Source: Rhodobacter sp. CZR27 (lineage in GTDB: Bacteria; Pseudomonadota; Alphaproteobacteria; Rhodobacterales; Rhodobacteraceae). Taken from it: a DNA stretch of 64,000 bases. The stretch covers positions 2,938,501-3,002,500 of the forward strand of contig NZ_CP023548.1 in the NCBI RefSeq assembly GCF_002407205.1, read 5' to 3'. This document shows positions 48,500 to 57,353 of this stretch, piece after piece. The notes under the pieces are model-generated. The model had not been told where the DNA came from, did not search any database, and saw nothing but the letters and a program-made list of their open reading frames with translations. The position numbers were made by a program, and so were the translations under genes. Position 1 is the stretch's first letter. Each line of letters starts with the position of its first letter.

Positions 48500-49260
48500 G
48501 CCGGCAGCCCCAGCGTCATCAGGTGACCGGGCGCCAGTGCGTCCACGATGCCGATGCGGCGGGCGACCTCCCACGCGGCGGCGTGGTTCGAAGACAGCGC
48601 CGGCCGCCCCGTCGCCGCCTCGATCCGGTCGATGACCGAGGCCGCCCGCACCGCGGTGCAGGAGATGAAGGTGGCCTCGGACGCAGGGTCGGTCGCCTCG
48701 CGGGCCAGTTGCACCAGATCGTCCAGCGCAACCCGCGCCATGTCGCGGTCGTCGGCCATGTTCAGACAGGTGAGCCGGTCGATGGCAAAACCCTCGGCCT
48801 CGAACATCGCGGCCATCGGGCGGGTCGTCTCGACGAAATAGGGCGTCAGCACCGAGATCCGCCGCGCCCCCATCGCGCGAAGGCCGTTCAGCGTGCCCGA
48901 GATCGGGGTGACCACCGGACAGCCCGGCTTGCCGCGCGCCACCTGCGCCCGCACCGCCCCGTCGCCGATGCAGACCGAGGCCGAGGTGCAGCCATAGACC
49001 ACCGCGTCAAGGTCCTCGCCCGGCAGGATCAGCGCCGCACCCTCGGCCAGATCGGCCTCCATCGCCCGCAAGGTCGCGGGCGTCACCGGATTGGCGAAGG
49101 GGATGCGGTTGACATAGATCCCCACCCCGGCCGGCGCGAGGATGCGGGCGAAATCGACCTCGGTCGTGTGGTCGGTGGCCAGCGCGATCAGCCCGATCCG
49201 GTGAGGCACCGGCCGCGGGTCAAGCCGCGGCGGGCGGGTAGCGACGATGGGGTCGGTCAT
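48496..49260 (-). CDS. eutA: Ectoine utilization protein EutA (Asp/Glu racemase superfamily)
   Basis: 254 residues from the ATG at 49260. The superfamily's two active-site cysteines are visible in VVYGCTSASVCIG and ATFISCTAVRA. Relatives are arylmalonate decarboxylases and maleate isomerases. EutA works with EutB and EutC in hydroxyectoine use; its precise reaction is inferred. The gene overlaps ehuD and eutB by four bases each. Confidence 0.91.
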   Translation of the reverse strand: MTDPIVATRPPRLDPRPVPHRIGLIALATDHTTEVDFARILAPAGVGIYVNRIPFANPVTPATLRAMEADLAEGAALILPGEDLDAVVYGCTSASVCIGDGAVRAQVARGKPGCPVVTPISGTLNGLRAMGARRISVLTPYFVETTRPMAAMFEAEGFAIDRLTCLNMADDRDMARVALDDLVQLAREATDPASEATFISCTAVRAASVIDRIEAATGRPALSSNHAAAWEVARRIGIVDALAPGHLMTLGLPA

Positions 49261-49916
49261 TTCGCAAGCCTTCCGTAGCGGCGCTCCAACCAGCGCAACA
49301 GGACGACCGAGACGAGGCTCATGGCGAGGAACAACAGGCCCACCAGCGTCATCGGCTCGACATAGCGGTAGCTGGAATTGGCGACCGACTTCGCCTGGTT
49401 CATCAGTTCCAGCACCGTGATCGCCGACAGCAGCGGCGTCTCCTTGAACATGGCGATCAGGTAGTTGGCCAGCGCCGGGATCATCGGCGGGATCGCCTGC
49501 GGCACGATCACATGCCGCCATGTCTGGGCCGCAGTCAGGTTGGTGGCGCGCGCCGCCTCCCACTGGCCGCGGGGCACGTTCTCGATGCCCGCGCGATAGA
49601 CCTCGGCGGCATAGGTGGCATAGTGCAGGCCCATCCCGATCACGCCGGCGACCAGTGGGGGCAGCAGGACACCCGCATCGGGCAGCACGTAGAAGATGAA
49701 GTAGAGCTGCACGAGAAGCGGGGTGCCCCGGATGAAGTCCACCCCGAACCCCACGGGGCGGGCGATCCAGCGGCGCGGCGAGCGGCGGGCGATGGCGAAG
49801 ACCAATCCCAGCACCGCCGCCACCACCGCCGAGAGCAGCGTGACGAGCAGGGTGAGCCGCAGCCCCTGCAGCAGGACCGGCATGATCTCGGCGACGAAGG
49901 CCCAGTCCCACTCCAT
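49257..49916 (-). CDS. ehuD: Ectoine/hydroxyectoine ABC transporter permease EhuD
   Basis: 219 residues with five membrane helices and the amino-acid-type permease motif EAARATNLTAAQTWRHVIVPQA (EAA loop contacting the ATPase). It pairs with EhuC to form the membrane channel. The start shares one base with the ehuC stop; the stop overlaps eutA by four bases, so uptake and breakdown are translationally linked. Confidence 0.92.
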   Translation of the reverse strand: MEWDWAFVAEIMPVLLQGLRLTLLVTLLSAVVAAVLGLVFAIARRSPRRWIARPVGFGVDFIRGTPLLVQLYFIFYVLPDAGVLLPPLVAGVIGMGLHYATYAAEVYRAGIENVPRGQWEAARATNLTAAQTWRHVIVPQAIPPMIPALANYLIAMFKETPLLSAITVLELMNQAKSVANSSYRYVEPMTLVGLLFLAMSLVSVVLLRWLERRYGRLAK

Positions 49917-50572
49917 CAGCGCACCACGTCGAGGCCGCGCGTCGCGCGGCGTTCCAGATACCGCACCCCGCCGCCGATCGCCGTGGCCATCGCGTAGTAC
50001 AGCACGAGGATCGTCAGGAACGGCAGCAGCGTGCTGCCGGTCTGCGCCCGCACCACCTGCGCCTGAAAGGTCATGTCGGGCAACGAGATCAGCGAGACGA
50101 CGGCAGTGGCCTTCAGCAACTCGATCGCGTTGTTGCCGAACGTCGGCAGCATCAGGGGCAGCGCCTGCGGAAGGATGACGTGGCGCATCCGCTGGAACCG
50201 GGTCAGGTTCAGCGCAACCGTCGCCTCGACCTGATCCTTCGGCACCGACAGGACCGCGCCCCGCACGACCTCGGCACCGTAGGCGCCCACGTTCAGGCCA
50301 AGCGCCAGCACCCCCGCCGCCATCGGCGACAGCGTGATCCCGGCGAAGGGCAGCACGAAATAGACCCAGAACAGTTGGACGAAGATCGAGGTGCCGCGGA
50401 AGAACTCGATGTAGGTCGTGGCAAGCGCCCGCACCGCGAAGAAGCGCGACAGCCGCGCGAGGCCCGCCGCGAAGGCGACCGCCAGGGCGAGCGCCGAGCC
50501 GTAGAGGGTGAGTTGCGCCGTCATCAGCGCCCCCTCGACGATCAGGGTCAGATATCCGGACCAGTCGGTCAT
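49916..50572 (-). CDS. ehuC: Ectoine/hydroxyectoine ABC transporter permease EhuC
   Basis: 218 residues from the ATG at 50572 (an in-frame ATG at 50584 would add four). Five membrane helices; EAA loop at VEATVALNLTRFQRMRHVIL. The segment TTYIEFFRGTSIFVQLFWVY is typical of polar amino acid permeases. It lies 70 bases downstream of ehuB. Partner of EhuD in the EhuABCD importer. Confidence 0.92.
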   Translation of the reverse strand: MTDWSGYLTLIVEGALMTAQLTLYGSALALAVAFAAGLARLSRFFAVRALATTYIEFFRGTSIFVQLFWVYFVLPFAGITLSPMAAGVLALGLNVGAYGAEVVRGAVLSVPKDQVEATVALNLTRFQRMRHVILPQALPLMLPTFGNNAIELLKATAVVSLISLPDMTFQAQVVRAQTGSTLLPFLTILVLYYAMATAIGGGVRYLERRATRGLDVVR

Positions 50573-50642
50573 CGCGCGCGGCACCCCGGGCTGTCGTGCA
50601 GGAAGGAAGAGGGGCGGACGGGATCCCCGCCCGCCGGCCGGT

Positions 50643-51461
50643 TCATTCGCCGCAAAGCTCGGCGCGGCTGGTCGATTTCGCGGCCTCGGCCGAGAAGCCG
50701 TAGGGCTCGATGAGCTTCGCGAACTCGCCCGACTCCTTCATCTTCGCCAATTCCACGTCGAAGGCGTCGCGCAGCGCCGTATCCTGCTTGCGGAAGGCAG
50801 CGCCGTCGCAATAGACCGGCGCACCCTCGACGGGGGCCAGCATCTCGAGGTTCGGATCGGCGGCCTTCGCCATCAGGTCCGAGATCGACAGCACCGGCAG
50901 CGAATAGACGTCGATCCGGCCGTCCTGCAGCATCTTCAGGCCCGACTGGCCGTCGGGAACCACGATCACCCGCTCGCGCGGGACGCCCGCCTCCAGCGCC
51001 AGCTTCTCCTCGGTGCCGCCGCCGGGGGCGCCGATGGTAGCCGAAGAGTCGGCCGCGATGTCGGCGTAGGACCGGAAGCCCTTGGGGTTGCCCTTCGGCA
51101 GCAGGAACGCCTCGGCATCGCAGAGGATCGGCTCGGAATAGGCGACGGCCTGGCAGCGCTCGGGCTTCATGAAGAGGCCCGCGGTGATCGCGTCGTGGCG
51201 GCGAGCCTGAAGGCCGGGGATCATCGCGCCGTATTCGCTGATCGAGGCCACCACCTCGGGCACGCCCAGCCGCTTGAAGACCTCGCGCGCCACGTCGGGC
51301 GCGGCACCCGACACCGTGCCGTCGGCCGCAACCGCGGTGAACGGCGGCTCGTTGGCGATGGCGATGCGGGCAAAGCCCTGTTCCTTGAGGTCGTCCAGAG
51401 TGTCCGCCGCGACCGCAGCCGGAGCGGCAAGCAGCGCGAGCGTCAGAAGAGCCTTCTTCAT
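50643..51461 (-). CDS. ehuB: Ectoine/hydroxyectoine substrate-binding protein EhuB
   Basis: 272 residues with a signal peptide (KKALLTLALLAAPAAVAA, cleavage likely after AVA), so periplasmic. It is a family 3 solute-binding protein: FARIAIANEPPFTAVAADG at the start of lobe 1 and AKMKESGEFAKLIEPYGF at the end. Known EhuB proteins cage ectoine with aromatic residues; the exact pocket residues were not mapped here. It lies 28 bases after ehuA. Confidence 0.93.
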   Translation of the reverse strand: MKKALLTLALLAAPAAVAADTLDDLKEQGFARIAIANEPPFTAVAADGTVSGAAPDVAREVFKRLGVPEVVASISEYGAMIPGLQARRHDAITAGLFMKPERCQAVAYSEPILCDAEAFLLPKGNPKGFRSYADIAADSSATIGAPGGGTEEKLALEAGVPRERVIVVPDGQSGLKMLQDGRIDVYSLPVLSISDLMAKAADPNLEMLAPVEGAPVYCDGAAFRKQDTALRDAFDVELAKMKESGEFAKLIEPYGFSAEAAKSTSRAELCGE

Positions 51462-51489
51462 CGGGTGTCTCCCTGTTGGAGGGTGAGTG

Positions 51490-52275
51490 TCAGACGCGAT
51501 GCCCTGCGGCGATGATCTTGCGCAGGAAGGTCTGGGTTCGTTCGTGCGTCGGACGGGTGAAGATCTGTTCGGGCGGTCCCTGTTCCACGATGCGGCCCCG
51601 GTCGAAGAACAGCACGCGGTCGGCGAATTCGTGGGCGAAGCCCATCTCGTGGGTCACGAGAAGCATCGTCATGTCGGTCTCGGAAGCGAGGCGCTTCATG
51701 ACCAGCAGCACCTCCTCGACCAGTTCGGGGTCGAGCGCGCTCGTGATCTCGTCGAAAAGCATGATGCGCGGCTGAAGGGCGAGCGCGCGGGCGATGGCGA
51801 CGCGCTGCTTCTGGCCGCCCGACAGCTGCGAGGGCATGGCGCGAGCCTTGTCGGCAAGGCCCACCATGTCGAGCAGGTCCATCGCCCGCCGCTCGGCCGT
51901 GGCGCGCGGCTCGCCCTTGGTCAGGATCGGCGCCAGCGTGATGTTGTCCAGCACGCATTTGTGGGGAAACAGGTTGAAGTGCTGGAACACCATGCCGATG
52001 TGGCGGCGCATGTGGTGCAGGTGCGCCTCGTCGGCCGGCCGCTCGACCCCGTTGCGCCTCATGTGGAACAGCTGCTCGCCGCAAACCTCGACATGGCCGC
52101 CGCTGATGGTCTCGAGCGTCATCAGGATGCGCAGGATCGTCGTCTTGCCCGAGCCCGAGGGCCCGATCAGCGCCAGCTTCTCGCCCGGCATCACGTCGAA
52201 CGACAGGCCGTCGAGAACCTTCAGGCTGCCGAAGGATTTCTCAAGGTGATCGATGCGGATGATCGGCTGCGTCAC
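51490..52275 (-). CDS. ehuA: Ectoine/hydroxyectoine ABC transporter ATPase EhuA
   Basis: 261 residues from the GTG at 52275, which is preceded at good distance by AGGAGG; an in-frame ATG at 52311 lacks such a site. Walker [11 protein letters not shown]-loop [10 protein letters not shown], signature LSGGQKQR, Walker [15 protein letters not shown] and H-loop LLVTHEM are all intact. It powers ectoine uptake with EhuB, EhuC and EhuD. It is the first gene of the leftward ehuABCD-eutABC-doeAB operon, and the candidate EnuR operator lies 45-85 bases upstream. Confidence 0.94.
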   Translation of the reverse strand: MTQPIIRIDHLEKSFGSLKVLDGLSFDVMPGEKLALIGPSGSGKTTILRILMTLETISGGHVEVCGEQLFHMRRNGVERPADEAHLHHMRRHIGMVFQHFNLFPHKCVLDNITLAPILTKGEPRATAERRAMDLLDMVGLADKARAMPSQLSGGQKQRVAIARALALQPRIMLFDEITSALDPELVEEVLLVMKRLASETDMTMLLVTHEMGFAHEFADRVLFFDRGRIVEQGPPEQIFTRPTHERTQTFLRKIIAAGHRV

Positions 52276-52320
52276 GCCTGCCCTCCTCGGGTGGTTCGCA
52301 GTCAGGATCATGCCCGAACA

Positions 52321-52361
52321 AAATCATGTCAAATGGGAAAATAATATCATGACAATATTAG
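52321..52361 (-). promoter_or_regulatory. Candidate EnuR operator and promoter of ehuA
   Basis: This AT-rich stretch holds ATCATGACAATAT at 52346-52358, an exact reverse-complement match to the motif across the enuR start (53761-53773). A second, partial ATCATG lies at 52323, 23 bases away. The position upstream of ehuA and the shared motif make it the likely binding site of EnuR. Confidence 0.6.
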
Positions 52362-52384
52362 GAGGGCGCCGGGACAAAAGCCGC

Positions 52385-53770
52385 TCAGATCGTGGGCAGC
52401 GGCGGCTCGGGCGTGTCCTTCAGAAGGCCCGCGATCAGCGACAGCCCCCGCCGCAGGTCCTCGGCGCGGGTCGATCCGAGCGAGACGCGAATCGCCTGCG
52501 GCGACGCCTTGTCATTGGCGCGGAAGGCGTGGCCCGCGGCCACACCCAGACCCATGAAGCGCGCCTGCTCGACGAAGGCTTCCTCGGTCCAGCCCTCGGG
52601 CAGCGGCAGCCAGAGATGGAGGCTGTTGGGATGGCAGACCGGCATCTGCGCCCCCAGAACCTCGCGCGCAAGGGCATGGCGGTCGGCCATCGCGCGCGCC
52701 TGCCAGGCGGCAAGCCCCGCCACGGTGCCGTCCTTCACCCAATGCGACAGCAGGTCCGCCATGGGCGGCGTCGCCATCCAGTTCGACACCAGATGCCGGT
52801 TCGCCGCGGCGGTGGCATAGCGCGGCGGGGCGTGGAGATAGGCGAGCCGCAGTCCGGGAACCGTGATCTTGGTGAAGCCGCAGATATACAGCGTGCGCTC
52901 GGGCGCCAGCGTCGCGAAGGCCGGCGCGCGGTCGGGGATCATCGCGTTCAGGATGTCGTTCTCGATGATCGCAAGATCGTGCCGGCGGATCACCTCGACC
53001 AGTTCGGCGCGGCGGTCGGCGGGCATCATCATCGCCAAGGGGTTGATGACATTGGGCTGAAGATAGACCGCGCGGATCTGGCCGCGGCGCGCGGCCTCGT
53101 CCAGCGCGGCCGGGATCAGGCCCTGCGCGTCGATCGCCAGCCCCTCGAGATGCAGGCCCAGATAGGTGCAGAGCGGCTTCAGCGTGTGGTGCGTCAGCGC
53201 GGCGGCCGCGATCCCGGAGCCGGGGGGCGCCGCGCTCATCACGGCGGCGGTGATCGCCGGGGTGGCGCCGTTGGTCAGCACGACGCCCGAGGTTTCGGCC
53301 GGCACGCCCAGACCGGTCAGCCAGTCCACCGCCACGGCCCGGTGTTGCGGCATGACCATGTTCGGCCGGAAGGACAGGGCCGAGGAGGTCGCGAGGTTGT
53401 CGGCCAGCCAGGCGAAACCCTCGCGCATCCGCTCCATATGCATGGCCTCGACCACCGGCTTCAGGATCGACAGGTCGATCACCTCGCCCGGCCGCTCGGG
53501 CAGGTAGGGCTGCCGCGCCTCCGCCCCTGGACCCAGCACGAAGGAGCCCCGCCCCACCTCGCCCTGGATCAGCCCGCGCCGGATCAGCTCGTCATAGGCC
53601 CGGCTGACCGTCTGCAGCGACAGGCCCAGTTGGTCGGCCAGTTTCCGCTGCGGGGGAAGGCGCGCGCCCGGCGGCAGCTGCCCGGCCTCGATGGCGCGGG
53701 CAAATTGCTCGGCCAGCGAAAGATAGGCGGGTCGCGACAGGGTGGCGGGATTTGGCATCCATATTGTCAT
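52385..53770 (-). CDS. enuR: Ectoine catabolism repressor EnuR (MocR family)
   Basis: 461 residues. An N-terminal winged helix of the GntR type (about residues 13-80: LSLAEQFARAIEAG, LPPQRKLADQLGLSLQTVSR) is joined to an aminotransferase-like fold. The PLP lysine is Lys301 in CGFTKITVPGLRLAY, close to Lys302 of the Ruegeria pomeroyi protein. EnuR represses the ectoine genes and is relieved by alpha-acetyl-diaminobutyrate or diaminobutyrate bound to its PLP. I chose the ATG at 53770 (MTIWMPNP, as in other MocR proteins); an ATG at 53758 is possible. Neither has a clear ribosome-binding site. The gene lies between ehuA and the divergent doeX. Confidence 0.93.
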   Translation of the reverse strand: MTIWMPNPATLSRPAYLSLAEQFARAIEAGQLPPGARLPPQRKLADQLGLSLQTVSRAYDELIRRGLIQGEVGRGSFVLGPGAEARQPYLPERPGEVIDLSILKPVVEAMHMERMREGFAWLADNLATSSALSFRPNMVMPQHRAVAVDWLTGLGVPAETSGVVLTNGATPAITAAVMSAAPPGSGIAAAALTHHTLKPLCTYLGLHLEGLAIDAQGLIPAALDEAARRGQIRAVYLQPNVINPLAMMMPADRRAELVEVIRRHDLAIIENDILNAMIPDRAPAFATLAPERTLYICGFTKITVPGLRLAYLHAPPRYATAAANRHLVSNWMATPPMADLLSHWVKDGTVAGLAAWQARAMADRHALAREVLGAQMPVCHPNSLHLWLPLPEGWTEEAFVEQARFMGLGVAAGHAFRANDKASPQAIRVSLGSTRAEDLRRGLSLIAGLLKDTPEPPLPTI

Positions 53771-53799
53771 GATTGCCACGCTGGCGCAAATCATGGCAT
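53761..53799 (+). promoter_or_regulatory. Candidate EnuR operator between enuR and doeX
   Basis: ATATTGTCATGAT at 53761-53773 is the exact reverse complement of the motif upstream of ehuA and overlaps the enuR start codon. AAATCATGGCA at 53788 resembles the second half-site of the ehuA region (AAATCATGTCA at 52321). The core TCATGA is palindromic. One regulator bound here could control both enuR and doeX-doeC-doeD. Confidence 0.58.
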
Positions 53800-53827
53800 T
53801 CTGCAAACAATTCTTCCGGAGGGCGCG

Positions 53828-54304
53828 TTGAAGCTGGATACAATCGACCTGCGCATCCTCGAGGCCGTGCAGAAGGACGGGCGCATCACCAAGCTCCGGC
53901 TGGCCGAGGTGGTGGGGCTGTCGCCCACGCCCTGCTGGCTCAGGCTGCGCAAGCTCGAGCAGTCGGGCCTGATCGCGGGCTACCACGCCCGGCTGGCGCC
54001 GCGCCGCGTGGCGGCCTTCGCCACCGTGCTGGTCGAGGTCACGCTGGCCAATCACCGGCAGGCCGATTTCGACCGGTTCGAGCGTGCGATCGCCGCCCGG
54101 CCCGAGGTGCTGGCCTGCTGGTCGGTCGGGGGCGGCGTCGACTACATTCTCAAGGTGGTGGCGCGAGATATCGACGCCTACCAGCGGCTGGTCGACGGCC
54201 TGCTGGCCGAGGAGGTCGGGATCGACCGCTACTTCACCTACATCGTCACCCGCACCGTCAAGGAGGACGGCCCGCTTCCGATGTCGCTCTTTGCCGCGAC
54301 GTAG
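53828..54304 (+). CDS. doeX: Lrp/AsnC family regulator DoeX
   Basis: 158 residues from a TTG at 53828, preceded by GGAGGG. The N-terminal helix-turn-helix reads LDTIDLRILEAVQKDGRITK and LAEVVGLSPTPCWLRLRKLE; the C-terminal RAM domain senses amino acids. An AsnC-type gene is a regular member of ectoine catabolic clusters and is thought to regulate the doe genes together with EnuR. It leads the rightward doeX-doeC-doeD group, divergent from enuR with 57 bases between the starts. Confidence 0.9.
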   Translation: MKLDTIDLRILEAVQKDGRITKLRLAEVVGLSPTPCWLRLRKLEQSGLIAGYHARLAPRRVAAFATVLVEVTLANHRQADFDRFERAIAARPEVLACWSVGGGVDYILKVVARDIDAYQRLVDGLLAEEVGIDRYFTYIVTRTVKEDGPLPMSLFAAT

Positions 54305-54420
54305 AGACTTTCTCTATCTCCGCCCCGCGCGCCGCACCGGACGGACCACGGCACGGGGCGTCTTTGGCCCCCTTCTCTGCGGGCTTCGGTCAGGATGAAG
54401 GCACGCCGAAGGAGACCCGC

Positions 54421-55914
54421 ATGAACGCCCGACCGATCCAGACGACCCACCCCGCCCTGTCCCGCCTGACCGACCGCGCGCTGTTCCGCACCCTTGGCCA
54501 TGTGAACGGCCGCTGGACCGCCGCGCCCGACGCGGCGGACTTCGCCGTGACCGATCCCGCCAGCGGCGCCCTCGTGGCGCGCGTCGCGCGGCTGGGACCG
54601 GCCGAGACCGACGCCGCCATCGCAGCCGCGCGCGTCGCCTTCCCCGGCTGGCGCGATCGCCTGCCGCAGGAGCGGGCGGCCATCCTGCGCCGCTGGGCCG
54701 GGCTGATGCTGGCCGGGACCGAGGACCTCGCGCTGATCATGACGCTCGAGCAGGGCAAGCCACTGGACGAAAGCCGCGGCGAGATCGTCTATGCCGCCGA
54801 ATTCCTCGACTGGTATGCCGGCGAGGCGCTGCGGTCCAACGTCGAGGGCGTGACGCCCCATCTGCCCGACGTCGAGATGATCGTCCGGCGCGAGGCGCTG
54901 GGTCCGGTGGGCGTGGTCACGCCCTGGAACTTCCCCAGCGCGATGATCACCCGCAAGGTGGCCGCCGCGCTGGCCGCGGGCTGCACGACCGTCGTGCATC
55001 CCAGCGCCGAGACGCCGCTTTCCGCGCTGGCGCTGGCGGAACTGGCCGAGCGTGCCGGCCTTCCGGCAGGCGTCATGAACGTGGTGCCGGGCGAAGCCGC
55101 GGACATCGTCGGGCAGATGTGCGCCGACCCGCGGCTTGCCGCGCTGTCCTTCACCGGCTCGACCGCGATCGGCCGGCTGATCGCCGAGCGTGCAGCCCCC
55201 AGCCTGAAGCGGCTGGTGATGGAGCTGGGCGGGCACGCGCCGATGCTGGTCTTTGCCGATGCCGACCTCGACCGCGCGGTGGAGCTTGCGATGGCGGCCA
55301 AGTTCGCCACCTCCGGGCAGGACTGCCTTGCCGCGAACCGCATCTATGTCGAGCGCCCGATCCTTCCGGCCTTCACCGAACGCTTCGCGCAGCGGATCGC
55401 CGGCTTGAAGGTCGGGCCGGGCCTTGATCCCGGCACGCAGATCGGGCCGCTGATGCATGCCCGCGCGCTGGCGAAGGTCGCGGCCCAGGTCGAGGATGCG
55501 CTGGCACGCGGGGCGCGGCTGGTCACGGGCGGGCATGCCCATCCCGATCTGCCACTGGCCTACATGCCGACCCTGTTGGCCGGCGCGCCCGATGACGCCC
55601 TGATCCACCGCGAGGAAACCTTCGGACCCGTGGCCTCGCTCATCGCGTTCGATACCGAGGCCGAGGTGATCGCCCGCGCCAATGCCACCGACTACGGGCT
55701 GGCAGCCTATGTCGTGACGCGCGACAGTGCCCGCGCCCTCAGAGTTGCCCGGGCGCTGGAGTTCGGGATGGTGGCGGTAAACCGGGTCAAGATCACCGGC
55801 GGCCCCGTTCCCTTCGGCGGCTGGAAACAGTCCGGCCTCGGGCGCGAAGGCTCGCGTCACGGAATGGAGGCCTTCACCGAACTGAAATACCTCTGCATCG
55901 ATACGGCCGCCTGA
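54421..55914 (+). CDS. doeC: Aspartate-semialdehyde dehydrogenase of ectoine catabolism
   Basis: 497 residues of the aldehyde dehydrogenase superfamily. Catalytic Cys302 is in GQDCLAANR and general base Glu268 in VMELGGHAP; the Rossmann region has TPWNFPSAM and SFTGSTAIG. DoeC oxidises aspartate semialdehyde to aspartate. The segment that normally reads (L/V)KP(S/A)E has VVHPSAETP: His193 replaces the usual lysine that contacts the cofactor adenosine ribose, so cofactor preference may differ. It starts 116 bases after doeX. Confidence 0.92.
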   Translation: MNARPIQTTHPALSRLTDRALFRTLGHVNGRWTAAPDAADFAVTDPASGALVARVARLGPAETDAAIAAARVAFPGWRDRLPQERAAILRRWAGLMLAGTEDLALIMTLEQGKPLDESRGEIVYAAEFLDWYAGEALRSNVEGVTPHLPDVEMIVRREALGPVGVVTPWNFPSAMITRKVAAALAAGCTTVVHPSAETPLSALALAELAERAGLPAGVMNVVPGEAADIVGQMCADPRLAALSFTGSTAIGRLIAERAAPSLKRLVMELGGHAPMLVFADADLDRAVELAMAAKFATSGQDCLAANRIYVERPILPAFTERFAQRIAGLKVGPGLDPGTQIGPLMHARALAKVAAQVEDALARGARLVTGGHAHPDLPLAYMPTLLAGAPDDALIHREETFGPVASLIAFDTEAEVIARANATDYGLAAYVVTRDSARALRVARALEFGMVAVNRVKITGGPVPFGGWKQSGLGREGSRHGMEAFTELKYLCIDTAA

Positions 55915-55930
55915 GCCGGAAAGGACCAAC

Positions 55931-57304
55931 ATGCTCGACCGCGACAACGACCTGAACGCCTGGGACCGCGATCATTTCTTTCATCCCTCGACGCATATGG
56001 GGACCCATGCCCGCGGCGAGAGCCCCCGCCGGATGATCACCGGCGGCGAGGGCTGCCGCATCACCGACGCCGCGGGGCGCGAAAGCCTCGACGCCTTTGC
56101 CGGGCTCTATTGCGTGAACGTGGGCTACGGCCGGACCGAGATCGCCGAGGCCATCGCCGAGCAGGCCCGCCAGCTGGCCTATTACCACGCCTACGTCGGC
56201 CACGGCACCGAGGCCAGCGTCACGCTGGCGCGCATGATCATCGAGCGCGCCCCCGAGACCATGAGCCGGGTCTATTTCGGCCTGTCCGGATCGGATGCCA
56301 ACGAGACCAACATCAAGCTGATCTGGTATTACAACAACGTCCTCGGCCGCCCGGAGAAGAAGAAGATCATCAGCCGCTGGCGCGGCTATCACGGCTCGGG
56401 CCTGATGACCGGATCGCTCACCGGGCTGTCGCTGTTCCATGCCCAGTTCGACCTGCCGCTTTCGCCGGTGCTGCATACCGAGGCGCCCTATTACTTCCGG
56501 CGCGAGGACCGCAGCCAGACCGAGGAACAGTTCAGCGCCCATTGCGCGGACAGGCTCGAGGACCTGATCCTTGCCGAAGGCCCGGACACCATCGCCGCCT
56601 TCATCGGCGAGCCGATCCTCGGCACCGGGGGCATCGTGCCGCCGCCGAAGGGCTATTGGGCGGCGATCCAGGCGGTCCTCAAGAAATACGACATCCTGCT
56701 GGTGGCCGATGAGGTGGTGACGGGCTTCGGCCGCCTCGGCACCATGTTCGGCTCGGTCCACTACGGGATGGAGCCCGACCTGATCACAATCGCCAAGGGG
56801 CTGACCTCGGCCTATGCGCCGCTGTCGGGGTCCATCGTCTCGCAGCGCATGTGGGAGGTGCTGGTCGAGGGATCGGACCGCTTCGGGCCGATCGGCCACG
56901 GCTGGACCTATTCGGCCCATCCGGTCTGTGCCGCTGCGGGTGTGGCTAACCTCAAGCTGATCGACGAGCTCGATCTCGTGCGCAACGCGGCCGAGACCGG
57001 CGCCTATTTCCGCGCCGCGCTGGCCGATGCGCTTTCGGGCCATGTCCATGTCGGCGAGGTGCGGGGCGACGGGCTGATGGCTGCGGTCGAATTCGTCGAG
57101 GACCGCGACGACCGCCGCTTCTTCGACCCGGCAAGGAAGGTGGGGCCCGCGGTTTCGGCCGCGCTGCTGGACAACGGGGTCATCGGCCGCGCCATGCCGC
57201 AGGGCGACATTCTCGGGTTCGCGCCACCGCTCTGCATGACGCGGGAGGATGCGGATATCGTGGTGGACGCGACCCGGAAGGCCGTGGGGAGCGTTCTCGG
57301 CTGA
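55931..57304 (+). CDS. doeD: Diaminobutyrate aminotransferase of ectoine catabolism
   Basis: 457 residues of the class III (omega) aminotransferases. The PLP lysine is Lys289 in TIAKGLTSAYAP; the cofactor Asp is in LLVADEVVTGFGRLG. DoeD transaminates 2,4-diaminobutyrate to aspartate semialdehyde, which DoeC then oxidises. The gene starts 16 bases after doeC and ends the rightward catabolic group, followed by a strong hairpin. With doeA and doeB this completes the path from ectoine to aspartate. Confidence 0.93.
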   Translation: MLDRDNDLNAWDRDHFFHPSTHMGTHARGESPRRMITGGEGCRITDAAGRESLDAFAGLYCVNVGYGRTEIAEAIAEQARQLAYYHAYVGHGTEASVTLARMIIERAPETMSRVYFGLSGSDANETNIKLIWYYNNVLGRPEKKKIISRWRGYHGSGLMTGSLTGLSLFHAQFDLPLSPVLHTEAPYYFRREDRSQTEEQFSAHCADRLEDLILAEGPDTIAAFIGEPILGTGGIVPPPKGYWAAIQAVLKKYDILLVADEVVTGFGRLGTMFGSVHYGMEPDLITIAKGLTSAYAPLSGSIVSQRMWEVLVEGSDRFGPIGHGWTYSAHPVCAAAGVANLKLIDELDLVRNAAETGAYFRAALADALSGHVHVGEVRGDGLMAAVEFVEDRDDRRFFDPARKVGPAVSAALLDNGVIGRAMPQGDILGFAPPLCMTREDADIVVDATRKAVGSVLG

Positions 57305-57353
57305 CACCGCCTGCCCCGCGCGTCCGGCACCCCGACGCGAGGCGAAGGGCGAG

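Noticed and set aside
53818..53830. doeX as part of a much longer protein beginning near 52253
   Set aside because: The open frame runs through enuR in antisense. The Lrp/AsnC domain begins at the TTG at 53828 directly after a ribosome-binding site.
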